NCBI GenBank assembly: GCA_947177425.1
Contig: CAMWUN010000039.1
Coordinates: forward strand, 1-34,339
Source of the DNA: an uncultured bacterium
GTDB taxonomy: Bacteria > Bacillota > Clostridia > Lachnospirales > Lachnospiraceae
Direction of reading: 5' to 3'
DNA length: 34,339 nt
In this document: piece by piece, positions 17,418-24,272 of the stretch
Layout of the letters: the number at the start of each line of letters is the position of its first letter
Numbering within the stretch: position 1 is the first letter of the stretch
Translations under genes and position numbers: made by a program
Notes under the pieces: generated by a model
What the model saw: only the letters and a program-made list of their open reading frames with translations
What the model was told of the DNA's origin: nothing
Database searches by the model: none

Positions 17418-18370
17418 ATGCCTGCTCCTTCGCCTAACCAGAGATTTTCCTTCTTTTCCTGACAGGGCAGAACCTCCCCGGCCGTCTCTGATTTATCATA
17501 TTTATCCCAAAATTCGCTTTCTTTCCTGAATGGCTCCAAATCTTCCGCGGATATTTCCACTTTAAATCCTCTGTAGGTAGGCTCATAGGTGATTGACTTT
17601 TCCAGTATCGGGTCAAAAAAGATACCAATGACAAAATTTTTGTCCTCTGTCACATAAAAACTGGGGCGGAACTGATACACTTCATTCAATTGCGCATCTT
17701 CTTTTAAAAACCACGAAAGAAGCATCTCAATCGTCTCATCGCTGCCTAATTCATCTCCCACCTCTTCGCTGTAAACCCTGTCCCACAGTCTGATAAAGTC
17801 ACTGTTAATTTCCAGGATATCCGATAATTCATACGACTGCCCCGTAAGTAAATCCACCGTCAGCGTCCTTTCCGTGAGGTTCGTCATCCATACAGGATTT
17901 CCCGTACAGTATATCTCCTCAAAATTCATGCTTAAAAGATACTGGCTGTGAAAGGCCACATCACAGTTTACGTCACTGCAAAAAAAGGTAAAGTGCTCTC
18001 TCTGGAATTCCTTCACCTCATCGCTGGGGAAAAAGTGCCAGTAATTTGTCCTGTCCATGGCCGCATCATACATCAGCGTATTCAACCGTCCCTGCATCTC
18101 TTCCTCAATCCCTGTAAGGCATGGATATTCGATGGTAAGCACTTCCCCATAATCATATTCATCCGAGTACTCCACAAAATACTGCTCCTTCTGCACCGTA
18201 TACTCCTTGTACCCCTTAGGCGGAAGATTGCTGGCAATCATATACAGCGCTGCCCCTGCCACAGCCACTATAAAAATCACTGCCGCTAAAAGAATCTTCT
18301 TTCCCCTTCCCGGATTTTCCTTCCGGCTCTCCGCCGTATCGCTCTCCCGGATATTTTCTCTTTCGTCCAT
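17399..18370 (-). CDS. Single-pass membrane protein, possibly RsiV/DUF3298-like
   Basis: A 323-aa protein. An upstream ATG at 18427 is open, but GGAGGGG sits just before the ATG at 18370 (MDERENIRES), which I prefer. A charged cytosolic stretch of about 23 residues precedes one membrane helix (ILLAAVIFIVAVAGAALYMIA, about 25-45). The large C-terminal extracellular domain has the pattern EYPCLTGIEEEMQGRLNTLMYD, SMNFEEIYCTG, RTLTVDLLTGQSYELSDIL and FYVTEDKNFVIGIFFDP. This resembles the DUF3298 fold of RsiV-type proteins, though no sigma gene is adjacent, so an anti-sigma role is not supported. It is first in an operon with the LysM protein. Confidence 0.75.
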   Translation of the reverse strand: MDERENIRESDTAESRKENPGRGKKILLAAVIFIVAVAGAALYMIASNLPPKGYKEYTVQKEQYFVEYSDEYDYGEVLTIEYPCLTGIEEEMQGRLNTLMYDAAMDRTNYWHFFPSDEVKEFQREHFTFFCSDVNCDVAFHSQYLLSMNFEEIYCTGNPVWMTNLTERTLTVDLLTGQSYELSDILEINSDFIRLWDRVYSEEVGDELGSDETIEMLLSWFLKEDAQLNEVYQFRPSFYVTEDKNFVIGIFFDPILEKSITYEPTYRGFKVEISAEDLEPFRKESEFWDKYDKSETAGEVLPCQEKKENLWLGEGAGIWDWEY

Positions 18371-18404
18371 AAGTCCCCTCCTCTTACTAATATTCATAAA
18401 GTTT

Positions 18405-18459
18405 ATTATACATGTTCCCTCCATCAAAACTGCATCATTTTTGCATCAAAGTTGCATCA
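18405..18459 (-). promoter_or_regulatory. Pho-box-like array of four heptamers ahead of a -10
   Basis: Read on the plus strand, TCCATCA, TGCATCA, TGCATCA and TGCATCA start at 18420, 18431, 18442 and 18453. That is exactly 11 bp apart with 4-bp AT-rich spacers (AAAC, TTTT, AAGT). On the minus strand a perfect -10, TATAAT, lies at 18410-18405, nine bases from the nearest heptamer, and no good -35 exists. This is the geometry of OmpR/PhoB-family activation, where the box replaces the -35. The responsible regulator is not in the window. Confidence 0.65.
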
Positions 18460-18576
18460 AAAATAATTTTTGCCGGCCCCTGCGTTTCTGCCTGCAAAGC
18501 AGCTTGCACATCAACACTGTTATGCTTCATGCACAGCCTGTCAAATGCTGACACACTCCATAAGCTGTCCTTGTGT

Positions 18577-18735
18577 TTAATTAAAATAAAATCTGGCATT
18601 GGAAAGTTTCATTCCAATGCCAGATTTATCATTTCCCCTTTTACACCCTGCCGTTCTGAATGTCCAGTACGTGTCATTGATTTAACATCTGCTCGTTCAG
18701 ATTGGCCGAACTGTATATCCAGTATTTATTACTGT
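18577..18735 (-). ncRNA. Candidate small RNA, copy 1 of 3
   Basis: A short transcription unit without a conserved reading frame. The promoter is TTGACA (18770-18765), 17 bp, TAAAAT (18747-18742); the predicted start is near 18735. It ends in a perfect 16-bp hairpin, AAATCTGGCATTGGAA (minus strand, 18627-18612) with its complement (18603-18588), followed by TTTTATTTTAATT. The unit is therefore about 159 nt. GTAAAAGGGGAAA just before the hairpin is shared with the other copies. The box ATTACTGTATTT (18728-18739, plus strand) lies at the start site. Confidence 0.6.
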
Positions 18736-18741
18736 ATTTAA

Positions 18742-18770
18742 ATTTTAATACAACTTCCTTAAAATGTCAA
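18742..18770 (-). promoter_or_regulatory. Promoter of small RNA copy 1
   Basis: TTGACA, a 17-bp spacer and TAAAAT on the minus strand form a near-consensus sigma-A promoter. The downstream box at 18728-18739 begins two bases past the -10, where a repressor would block transcription. Confidence 0.65.
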
Positions 18771-18790
18771 TATAAAATTCAAAATATGCC

Positions 18791-18824
18791 AAAAAAAAAT
18801 TGGAAACAGTATTACTGTTTCCAA
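18791..18824 (-). terminator. Intrinsic terminator of the MscS-like gene
   Basis: TTGGAAACAG (18800-18809) pairs with CTGTTTCCAA (18815-18824) around a TATTA loop. On the minus strand nine T bases follow (18799-18791). It lies 76 bp after the stop of the MscS-like gene. Confidence 0.9.
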
Positions 18825-18899
18825 ATGACTTTACATTCACTGCACAGACCATAAAAATAGACTTTAGTAACAAACGCCGCGCTTCACAAGGCTGATAAA

Positions 18900-19673
18900 C
18901 TATGTATGTACTGTAACTGTCTGGTATGGTATTTCTATACCGTTTCCCTTAAATTCTTTTACCAAAGCAATCCGTATATCGCTGCATGCCCGGAAGCTGT
19001 CGTCAAGATTCAGCGTCCACACAATGGTCTTTACTATGACGCCGTTTGCTGTATACGCGCTTGCGGTAACGGAATTCTTTTCCGTATTTAAGGTCAGTTC
19101 GTGTTCCACGCATATTCTGCGCATAATGCTTATTGCTTTTTCAATATCCGAATCAAAAGAAATCTCTATCTCCACATAATTTCCTATGTTCTCTGTAAAG
19201 TTCGTATTGATGATTACGGATGAATCCATAACCGAGTTGGGGACGATACAGCTTTCCCCATTAAACTGATAGATGACGGTATGGCGTATGGTGACATCTT
19301 TTACAATCCCTTCCGCAATCACAGTGCCTCCCTGGATGACTCTTATCTTTTCATCCACATTGTAGGGCTTGGATGCAGATATGGTAATACCGCTTATGAC
19401 ATTTGCCAGCGCCTGCTGGGCGGCAAATGTGGCAATTGCCACAATCAGTGAGCCGCTCTGCAGTAAAACCTTACTGATATCTTTCGTTATATCAAACTGC
19501 TGGGCAAGGCTGTAAATGATGATGATATCAATTGTCAGGTTCACAACCCCTTTTGAAAACCGGAGATGAATCGCCTTGGTTTTTCTTGATGCAAACCTGA
19601 ATATCAGATTTACAATGTAATTCAAAACCAACGCCACAGCAACAAATATACCTATTTTTGCTAAAAAATCCAT
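18900..19673 (-). CDS. MscS-family mechanosensitive channel
   Basis: A 257-aa small-conductance mechanosensitive channel relative. The frame is open to 19838, but that part overlaps the previous gene; the ATG at 19673 (MDFLAKIGIF) has AGGAGC upstream and starts directly with a membrane helix. Helices lie at about 6-27 and 43-60. The pore helix GSLIVAIATFAAQQALANVISGITI is typical of MscS TM3. The beta domain follows, with VDEKIRVIQGGTVIAEGIVKDVTIRHTVI and the signature IVPNSVMDSSVIIN, then an alpha/beta C-terminal domain. It should act as an inner-membrane osmotic release valve. It is 17 bp after the gene at 19691, so the two probably form an operon. Confidence 0.9.
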   Translation of the reverse strand: MDFLAKIGIFVAVALVLNYIVNLIFRFASRKTKAIHLRFSKGVVNLTIDIIIIYSLAQQFDITKDISKVLLQSGSLIVAIATFAAQQALANVISGITISASKPYNVDEKIRVIQGGTVIAEGIVKDVTIRHTVIYQFNGESCIVPNSVMDSSVIINTNFTENIGNYVEIEISFDSDIEKAISIMRRICVEHELTLNTEKNSVTASAYTANGVIVKTIVWTLNLDDSFRACSDIRIALVKEFKGNGIEIPYQTVTVHT

Positions 19674-19690
19674 TTTACAAGCTCCTGTTT

Positions 19691-20617
19691 CTATCTGTTT
19701 ATGGACACTGCCATCCGGTGGTATGTGTGCCTTATCCCGCGGATTGCCACGGAATATGCCATAATGTTTTCTGGCAGTGCAATTCCCGGATATCCGGTGT
19801 CCCCTATATGATGGATGTCGGTTCCCGCCATTTTGCACATAAGGGCAATCCGCTTAACCGTGTCGGTATCCGCGCCTTCCTGCGAAGTCCCGATAGCCGT
19901 AATAGTCAGTACGCCGCGGCTGTGTGCATAGGCAATCAGCTCCCTTACATACTCCATCGTAATCCCCGGCACAGTGCCCGGCGCAGGAAGTAGTATAATA
20001 TCCGCTCCCGCATCGATAAATTCACCGATGTCTTTCTTTGTAATGATATTTTCTCCTCCTTCTCCGCTCACACCGGAGGCATGCATTTTACCTGCCGCAA
20101 GAATCAGCTTATCTTTTAGCCGGGCAGATATCGCCTTTAAAGAATCCGTAATCGCCTTGTTGCTTACCCCGTTTCCCGGATTCCCTGTAAGCAGCACCAT
20201 ATCCACGCCCATTTCCGAAGCCCTCAAAGCGTTGGCAGTGGTGGCTTTCCTTCCCTGTGACATTTCCCATAAAGTATCACTGTTTCCTGCCGCTGTTTCC
20301 TCCTCCACAGGCTCTAAATTTATCCCTATCATTCTTCCCGTGAGACGCTTCAACTCCCTTACTGTATCTTCCGGCGCCACTTTGGGCAGGCCGTGTATCA
20401 CTGGACTTTCCACATCAAACATGTTCAGTAACAGCATATCCGCCCCAAGGGATGCAGCAAACTCCGCATTTGTCACATCCACCAGCGCAGGCATGGTAAT
20501 GCCGATACATTCACATGCCAGCACCCGTCCTTCACTGCCTGCAATGGAACTTAAATAATCTTCTTTTGTAAAATTCTTCAAATCCGACGCTGTGCAGTCC
20601 AACATTCTTTTCGCCAT
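19691..20617 (-). CDS. TIM-barrel-like protein, DUF7916-like
   Basis: A 308-aa cytosolic protein. The alternating strand-helix pattern resembles a phosphate-binding TIM barrel: ALVDVTNAEFAASLGADMLLLNMFDV, RMIGINLEPVEE, MGVDMVLLTGNPGNGVSNKAI, LILAAGKMHASG, DAGADIILLPAPGTVPGIT, VLTITAIGTSQEGAD and AGTDIHHIGDTGYPG. I believe relatives have been labelled haloacid-dehalogenase-like or DUF7916, but the HAD catalytic motif is not visible, so I would not use that name. GGAGG lies eight bases before the ATG. It shares a transcript with the MscS channel. The reaction is unknown. Confidence 0.7.
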   Translation of the reverse strand: MAKRMLDCTASDLKNFTKEDYLSSIAGSEGRVLACECIGITMPALVDVTNAEFAASLGADMLLLNMFDVESPVIHGLPKVAPEDTVRELKRLTGRMIGINLEPVEEETAAGNSDTLWEMSQGRKATTANALRASEMGVDMVLLTGNPGNGVSNKAITDSLKAISARLKDKLILAAGKMHASGVSGEGGENIITKKDIGEFIDAGADIILLPAPGTVPGITMEYVRELIAYAHSRGVLTITAIGTSQEGADTDTVKRIALMCKMAGTDIHHIGDTGYPGIALPENIMAYSVAIRGIRHTYHRMAVSINR

Positions 20618-20703
20618 ATCCAGTTCCTCCGCTACATTTTAATTCATATGTTTCTATTTAACATTTAATAATTCAAATTATAAAAGACAGAAAATTTATA
20701 TGT

Positions 20704-20775
20704 CATTAGGTAAGAAACGAAAGCCCGTGGGCGGGGTGCGCTGTCCTCCGCAGGCTGCCGCTTCTCAACTTAATG
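20704..20775. repeat. 72-bp GC-rich foldable element in the 19691 gene leader
   Basis: CATTA at 20704 and TAATG at 20775 close a GC-rich core with GCCC-GT-GGGC and CCTCCGCAGG mini-hairpins; AAGAA and TTCTC next to the ends also nearly pair. It lies between a predicted promoter (20780-20807) and the gene start at 20617, so it would be in the leader RNA. I cannot assign it to a known riboswitch. The rest of 20618-20703 is AT-rich and featureless. Confidence 0.35.
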
Positions 20776-20779
20776 GCAT

Positions 20780-20807
20780 TGTATAACAATAGTATCTCAC
20801 CAGTCAA
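20780..20807 (-). promoter_or_regulatory. Promoter of the TIM-barrel/MscS operon
   Basis: On the minus strand TTGACT (20807-20802) and TATACA (20785-20780) are 16 bp apart. The start would be near 20773, giving a leader of about 155 nt with the GC-rich element inside it. Confidence 0.55.
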
Positions 20808-20832
20808 AATAAAAAACAAGGAGATTTCACAT

Positions 20833-20983
20833 GCAAAACGAAATCTGGCATCAGAAATTTCATTCCAATGCCAGATTCTCCTGTTCCCCTTTTACGTTGT
20901 GTAGTGTAGATTATTATGGCTGTACTATGAAATCTTATACATCTTCCGCTCTTTAATTCGATGTATTCAATTTCATTTACTGT
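20833..20983 (-). ncRNA. Candidate small RNA, copy 2 of 3
   Basis: Promoter TTGACA (21018-21013), 17 bp, TATATT (20995-20990); predicted start near 20983. It ends in AATCTGGCAT-TGGAA paired with TTCTG-ATGCCAGATT on the minus strand (20877-20842), then TTCGTTTT. In RNA, two stem positions that are A-U or C-G pairs in copy 1 are U-G and G-U wobble pairs here, which pair only in the minus-strand transcript. Shared with copy 3 are GCCATAATAAT and the GTAAAAGGGGAA-like segment. The longest reading frame (MKLNTSN) is not conserved. Confidence 0.6.
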
Positions 20984-20989
20984 ATTTAT

Positions 20990-21018
20990 AATATATTACA
21001 GTTTCCATAATATGTCAA
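20990..21018 (-). promoter_or_regulatory. Promoter of small RNA copy 2
   Basis: TTGACA, 17 bp, TATATT on the minus strand. The box TTTACTGTATTT (20976-20987, plus strand) begins two bases downstream of the -10, the same placement as in copies 1 and 3. Upstream sequence ACAGACTAATTTA is also shared with copy 3. Confidence 0.6.
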
Positions 21019-21045
21019 TAAATTAGTCTGTTTTTTACACATGAT

Positions 21046-21277
21046 AGGTATTTTAAGCGGTATATTTTTTACAATCCCGGCAAAAAGATTATTTACAGCG
21101 GGGAAATGACACTGTATCCAGCGCTCATCGGGACAGCTTATTTAAAAATCGTGTCCGGCAGCGGCGATTCAACGTATGCTGCATATTCTTCCTCAATGTT
21201 TTACGCTGTTGCAATTTCCTATAATATAAAAGAAGACGGGGAGATGTTACTATTGTTCATTTTCCCGCTTTGCTATA
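21046..21277. other. Intergenic stretch with no supported gene
   Basis: This lies between small RNA copies 2 and 3. A plus-strand frame at 21106-21342 reads like protein in part (GTAYLKIVSGSGDSTYAAYS) but runs through the copy 3 terminator and lacks a good ribosome site. It may be a gene fragment; I do not recognise it. Near 21050-21070 a segment on the minus strand (TACCGCTTAAAATACCT) recurs at 21478-21495 upstream of copy 3, so the duplicated unit extends beyond the promoters. Confidence 0.3.
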
Positions 21278-21416
21278 CGCAAACTGACATCAGAAATTCC
21301 TTTCCAATGTCAGTTTCCCGTTTTCCTCTTTACACGATGTAAATTATTATGGCCGTAACTTGAAATCAAATATCTCTGTCCGCCCTGAACATTTCGTATT
21401 CAACTTGATTTACTGT
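21278..21416 (-). ncRNA. Candidate small RNA, copy 3 of 3
   Basis: Promoter TTGACA (21450-21445), 16 bp, TAGAAT (21428-21423); predicted start near 21416. It ends in a hairpin, AAACTGACAT (minus strand, 21316-21307) paired with ATGTCAGTTT (21290-21281). Relative to copies 1 and 2, both stem strands have changed together (CTGGCAT/ATGCCAG to CTGACAT/ATGTCAG), a compensatory base-pair change. The T run after the hairpin is short here (TTTGCG), so termination may be weaker. Confidence 0.5.
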
Positions 21417-21422
21417 ACTCAT

Positions 21423-21450
21423 ATTCTAATACTTTTCCATAAATTGTCAA
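21423..21450 (-). promoter_or_regulatory. Promoter of small RNA copy 3
   Basis: TTGACA, 16 bp, TAGAAT on the minus strand, with the box TTTACTGTACTC (21409-21420, plus strand) two bases past the -10. Confidence 0.55.
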
Positions 21451-21623
21451 TAAAATAGTCTGTATATGGCACTTGACAGGTATTTTGAGCGGTACATTAT
21501 CCCACTTTCCACCATAAAATTCATCATCAGTGCGGCCAAATATCCTTTTTTCCTTTCAGATTTCCCTTCGGCTGTCACCTTCATGGCAAAATCAGTCCCG
21601 AAAGGCTGGCTGACTGTATTCAT
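21447..21623 (-). CDS. Possible small protein or gene remnant (58 aa)
   Basis: The reading frame encodes a 58-residue product beginning MNTVSQPFGTDFAMKVTAEG and ending SSAIYRLFY, basic, with no signal peptide. No good ribosome site precedes the ATG, and its stop overlaps the -35 of small RNA copy 3. The family is not recognised. It could be a remnant of a larger gene. The rest of 21624-21724 is AT-rich with nothing further seen. Confidence 0.25.
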   Translation of the reverse strand: MNTVSQPFGTDFAMKVTAEGKSERKKGYLAALMMNFMVESGIMYRSKYLSSAIYRLFY

Positions 21624-21724
21624 AAACCAGCTTATATAAATATAATTTAAAATTCCGCTATCGGTTAGAATTTTATAACTTTCCTAATAAGGGCCAAGTT
21701 AATCATGTGATTGTAATTATTTGC

Positions 21725-22342
21725 TCATAACGATACCACTGCATATTTTGAATACAGATACAGCAGCTTTTTTCCTTTAGAAAACAAATCCAAAACGCTT
21801 GGGTCGTCAAATGCTTTTAATACATTTAAAACTGCTTCCGTTGATTGGATCCAGTTTACTTTTTCATTTCTGAACTGTTCCCACGCGGAAAGTCTTTCAT
21901 CCCTTTTTCCTAAAATACCATTCTGCTTTGCAGTTTCTTCATACATCTTAAATGTATGGAAAGAGCCGAATGTACTCCCTGTCCCGGTTCCGCATTTATC
22001 TGCATAACTACACAGGGCAAACATCTCCATCCTCGATGCATGTTCCGGGTCAATCTGACTAATATCAATATGGAAAATCTCCTTTTCTCCGTTTATGTTT
22101 GACACAACCTGCACAATGGGCTTGTCGGGAGTAGAACTTTCTAAAAGCGATGCCGTCATCCCATAGACTTCAAGCTGCCCTTCCTCCGGGCACATCGTCA
22201 TCCCCAGAAGCTTACCACCTTTAACTCCCTTGTCTACCTTTGTGACCGCGCAGCAAAACTCCTCCGATGAATCCGGGGTAATTTGTCTTGCCCTCTTTGC
22301 CGGAAGGAACTCCCCTCTGACTGAAAAGTTACTGATTTGCAT
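21725..22342 (-). CDS. Unrecognised cytosolic protein
   Basis: A 205-aa protein without signal peptide or membrane segment. A GTG at 22348 is open, but AGGAGG lies seven bases before the ATG at 22342, so that is the better start (MQISNFSVRGEFLPAKRAR). Visible features are a beta-rich N-terminal half (LLGMTMCPEEGQLEVYGMTA, KPIVQVVSNINGEKEIFHID), then MEMFALCSYADKCGTGTGSTFGSF and a helical C-terminal part with WEQFRNEKVNWIQSTEAVLN. Cys residues are present but form no clear metal motif. It follows the secreted-protein gene by 92 bp with a stem-loop in between, so the two may share a transcript under the box at 22991-23002. Function unknown. Confidence 0.75.
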   Translation of the reverse strand: MQISNFSVRGEFLPAKRARQITPDSSEEFCCAVTKVDKGVKGGKLLGMTMCPEEGQLEVYGMTASLLESSTPDKPIVQVVSNINGEKEIFHIDISQIDPEHASRMEMFALCSYADKCGTGTGSTFGSFHTFKMYEETAKQNGILGKRDERLSAWEQFRNEKVNWIQSTEAVLNVLKAFDDPSVLDLFSKGKKLLYLYSKYAVVSL

Positions 22343-22366
22343 TTGCACACCTCCTTGTATTAATAT

Positions 22367-22394
22367 GCCCTCTCAAATGAAAATTTGAGGGGGC
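22367..22394 (-). other. Intercistronic hairpin
   Basis: GCCCTCTCAAAT (22367-22378) and ATTTGAGGGGGC (22383-22394) form a 12-bp stem with one wobble or mismatch. No T run follows on the minus strand, so it is more likely a partial terminator or mRNA-stabilising hairpin between the two genes than a full stop. Confidence 0.5.
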
Positions 22395-22434
22395 ATTATT
22401 ATATATATGTAGATTCTATTTATATATTACATAT

Positions 22435-22953
22435 TTACGAAGCTGATGGTGATGGAACTGTAAAATTTCTTGACGTTGTTAACGTATTCCATGGATTCAT
22501 CGCATTAGTTGCTTGTGCCCTAGCAGCAATCCTGTTTCCTGCTTCTGCTTCTGTAAAATACTTTCCAGTATGAAAATACCTATATTCCCCAACTACACGA
22601 TTGCCACTAACAATATTTACTTGCTCATAAATATTTTCTGTGCATTGAATATTATTGCTCCAACAAAGCACATTTCTCGCCGTTCCCATAATTTTTATTT
22701 CAATGTGAATTTCATTTCTCTCATCTACCGCTAAATCAGTTATGGATAATGATGAAAGACCTGGTGCTGGTTCTCTAGGCTGTATTTCCTTATTCAATTG
22801 TTCTAATTGTTCTGCCGATAAGCCCAAACTCTTCCATCCATCTGGCAAGTGTCCTTCCTTTTCTGCTGCCATTACATTAAGTCCAGCTCCACAACAAATA
22901 GATAAAATTAGCGCAAATGAAATTATTATTTTGATCCATTTTATTTTTTGCAT
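22435..22953 (-). CDS. Small secreted protein of unknown function
   Basis: A 172-aa protein with a clear Sec signal peptide: basic MQKIKWIK, hydrophobic IIISFALILSICCGAGL, and probable cleavage after NVMAA. The mature part of about 140 residues has WKSLGLSAEQLEQLNKEI, then a beta-rich stretch (LSITDLAVDERNEIHIEIKI, WSNNIQCTENIYEQVNIVSG, GEYRYFHTGKYFTEAEAGNR) and a Ser/Pro tail. I do not recognise the family. AAGGAGG precedes the ATG. Its strong promoter carries the same start-site box as the three small RNA copies and a matching box lies ahead of blaI. This suggests induction by the BlaI/BlaR1 pair, which would make it an envelope-stress effector. That is inference. Confidence 0.78.
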   Translation of the reverse strand: MQKIKWIKIIISFALILSICCGAGLNVMAAEKEGHLPDGWKSLGLSAEQLEQLNKEIQPREPAPGLSSLSITDLAVDERNEIHIEIKIMGTARNVLCWSNNIQCTENIYEQVNIVSGNRVVGEYRYFHTGKYFTEAEAGNRIAARAQATNAMNPWNTLTTSRNFTVPSPSAS

Positions 22954-22983
22954 TATACGCTTCCTCCTTATATTTACTATATT

Positions 22984-23034
22984 AGTAAACGTTTACTGTA
23001 TTTAAATATTAATACACAATCTCAAATATGTCAA
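22984..23034 (-). promoter_or_regulatory. Promoter with palindromic start-site box
   Basis: On the minus strand TTGACA (23034-23029), 17 bp, TAATAT (23011-23006). GTTTACTGTATT (22991-23002, plus strand) lies at the start site, and AGTAAACGTTTACT (22984-22997) is a perfect 14-bp palindrome overlapping it. The blaI upstream box differs from GTTTACTGTATT at one position. Confidence 0.65.
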
Positions 23035-23156
23035 TTACCTATTTGTTAAAATTTACATTTTACCCTAAACAAACTTTTTTAAACTTCCAGACATGCCGAG
23101 GCAGCATGCCCTCCTTGCGTCGTTCCTGCCTTTTCGGCACAAACAATACATGAATC

Positions 23157-23552
23157 TCATAGTTTCCAGTTTCCCAATCCTGTGTTATGCTGTCTTTGAA
23201 AAACACCAATACCTACCGTCGCCACATAATATCCTCTTGCCCAGAATGCTTTATTGCATTTACTTTGTTGCTCCGGATGCCTGTCATATATCATTAGCGT
23301 ACTCTTCCCCTTCAGGTATCCTATAAAATTTGATACGCTTATTTTCGGCGGGATACTTACGCACATATGTACATGATCGGCACACACAGCTCCCTCTATA
23401 ATTTCCACTCCTTTGTATTGGCACAATGTACTTAATATCTTCCGTACATCGAGCCTCAACTGTCCGAATAATTTCCTTTTACGGTATTTGGGTATAAACA
23501 CTATATGATACTGGCATTTCCACCGCGTATGTGATAAACTTTTACTGTTCAT
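23157..23552 (-). CDS. tnpA: IS200/IS605-family transposase TnpA, probably defective
   Basis: A 131-aa Y1 HUH transposase of the IS200/IS605 type. It starts SLSHTRWKCQYHIVFIPKYR, typical of the family, and carries the metal-binding His-x-His at residues 60-62 (ADHVHMCVSIPPK). It continues SNFIGYLKGKST and FWARGYYVATVG. After that point the normal helix with the catalytic Tyr (pattern N-x-x-x-I-x-x-YI-x-x-Q) is replaced by GIGVFQRQHNTGLGNWKL and a stop, so no suitable Tyr is seen. A frameshift or recombination at the 3' end is likely, and the protein is probably inactive. GGAGG lies eight bases before the ATG and is held in a hairpin. No TnpB gene is present. Confidence 0.85.
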   Translation of the reverse strand: MNSKSLSHTRWKCQYHIVFIPKYRKRKLFGQLRLDVRKILSTLCQYKGVEIIEGAVCADHVHMCVSIPPKISVSNFIGYLKGKSTLMIYDRHPEQQSKCNKAFWARGYYVATVGIGVFQRQHNTGLGNWKL

Positions 23553-23559
23553 TTGAAAC

Positions 23560-23614
23560 GCCTCCTATTCTTGAGATTGGCTTGCGACACCTTTCTCATA
23601 TTAACATAGGAGGC
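23560..23614 (-). promoter_or_regulatory. tnpA leader hairpin that covers the ribosome site
   Basis: GCCTCCTAT (23560-23568) and ATAGGAGGC (23606-23614) are perfect complements 37 bases apart. On the minus strand the AGGAGG that serves tnpA is in one arm, so the folded mRNA hides it. This is a known way IS200-type elements keep transposase translation low. Confidence 0.75.
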
Positions 23615-23692
23615 TTTTTATTGGTATCTTCTTCGCTTCCTCTTACTCTATTCTCCCCAGCATAGCTAGGGGATTGGCGATTTCATTCAGTA

Positions 23693-23896
23693 TGCCTTAT
23701 GCCAAGTGGAAGCCAGCGGAATGATATCACTTGTGCCATTCCTTTTTTGGAGCAGATAAAAAATATAGAAAGAAACCAGATACTTGCCAACAGAAGAAAT
23801 GGTAGCTAGAAGCTGATTGACTACAGATATGAACGCGGCGAGAAAAACAACGATTCTCTCCAGAAAAAGGGGGAATCTCTATTTATAAAGCTATAA
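23693..23896 (+). pseudogene. IS5-like transposase remnant
   Basis: A plus-strand frame with one internal stop at 23807-23809 reads MPSGSQRNDITCAIPFLEQI, then ILANRR, stop, KLIDYRYERGEKN and LQKKGES. This follows the IS5-type DDE transposase pattern (GNRNDITCAIPLLEQ, ILADRGYDSDKLIDYIYERGGE, then PSRK). Both ends of the gene are missing, and key residues of the ADRGYDSD segment have decayed. An imperfect hairpin follows at 23923-23956. The remaining sequence to 24065 shows nothing else. Recognition is from memory of the family. Confidence 0.55.
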
Positions 23897-24065
23897 GAAT
23901 GAATAGTATTTCTATTATAAAAAAGAATGCACCTATTAAAATTGGGTAGTATTCTTATTTATGTGTCTATGACATTCGGCCTTATTCCAGAGACTGGGTA
24001 CGGATAGCCCCCCGAAGCCTTGTTCCCTTGCAACTATACTGTAAAACCTCTTTTACTTATTTTAA

Positions 24066-24186
24066 AATCCCCCTCAAACCGAAATATTTCCACAACTTCG
24101 TAAACCCAATGCTTTGAAAACTTTCTGATAATGTGTCAATGAGTTTTCAAATTCCAAAATTGCTTCTGATTCGTTTGAGGGGGATT
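24066..24186. repeat. 121-bp nested palindromic element
   Basis: AATCCCCCTCAAAC (24066-24079) and GTTTGAGGGGGATT (24173-24186) are perfect 14-bp inverted repeats. Inside them TTTGAAAACT (24113-24122) and AGTTTTCAAA (24142-24151) form a second perfect 10-bp pair. The size and layout suggest a small transposable element without a transposase gene. It lies 86 bp after the end of blaR1 and could also act as its terminator, since TTTTAAAA follows the outer arm on the minus strand. Confidence 0.55.
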
Positions 24187-24272
24187 GCTATATTATTTTG
24201 CTGGTTGGATACCGCAAATAATTTTCACATTATGTAGAATTTTGCTATATCGTTCTTTATTGATATTCATTG

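Noticed and set aside
18418-18463. CRISPR-like short repeats
   Set aside because: Repeats of 7 bp at 11-bp spacing are far too short; the helical spacing fits a regulator array. No CRISPR or cas gene was seen in the window.
19974-20558. 194-aa plus-strand open frame
   Set aside because: It lies fully antisense to the TIM-barrel-like gene, has Ser/Pro-rich composition typical of a reverse frame, and no ribosome site.
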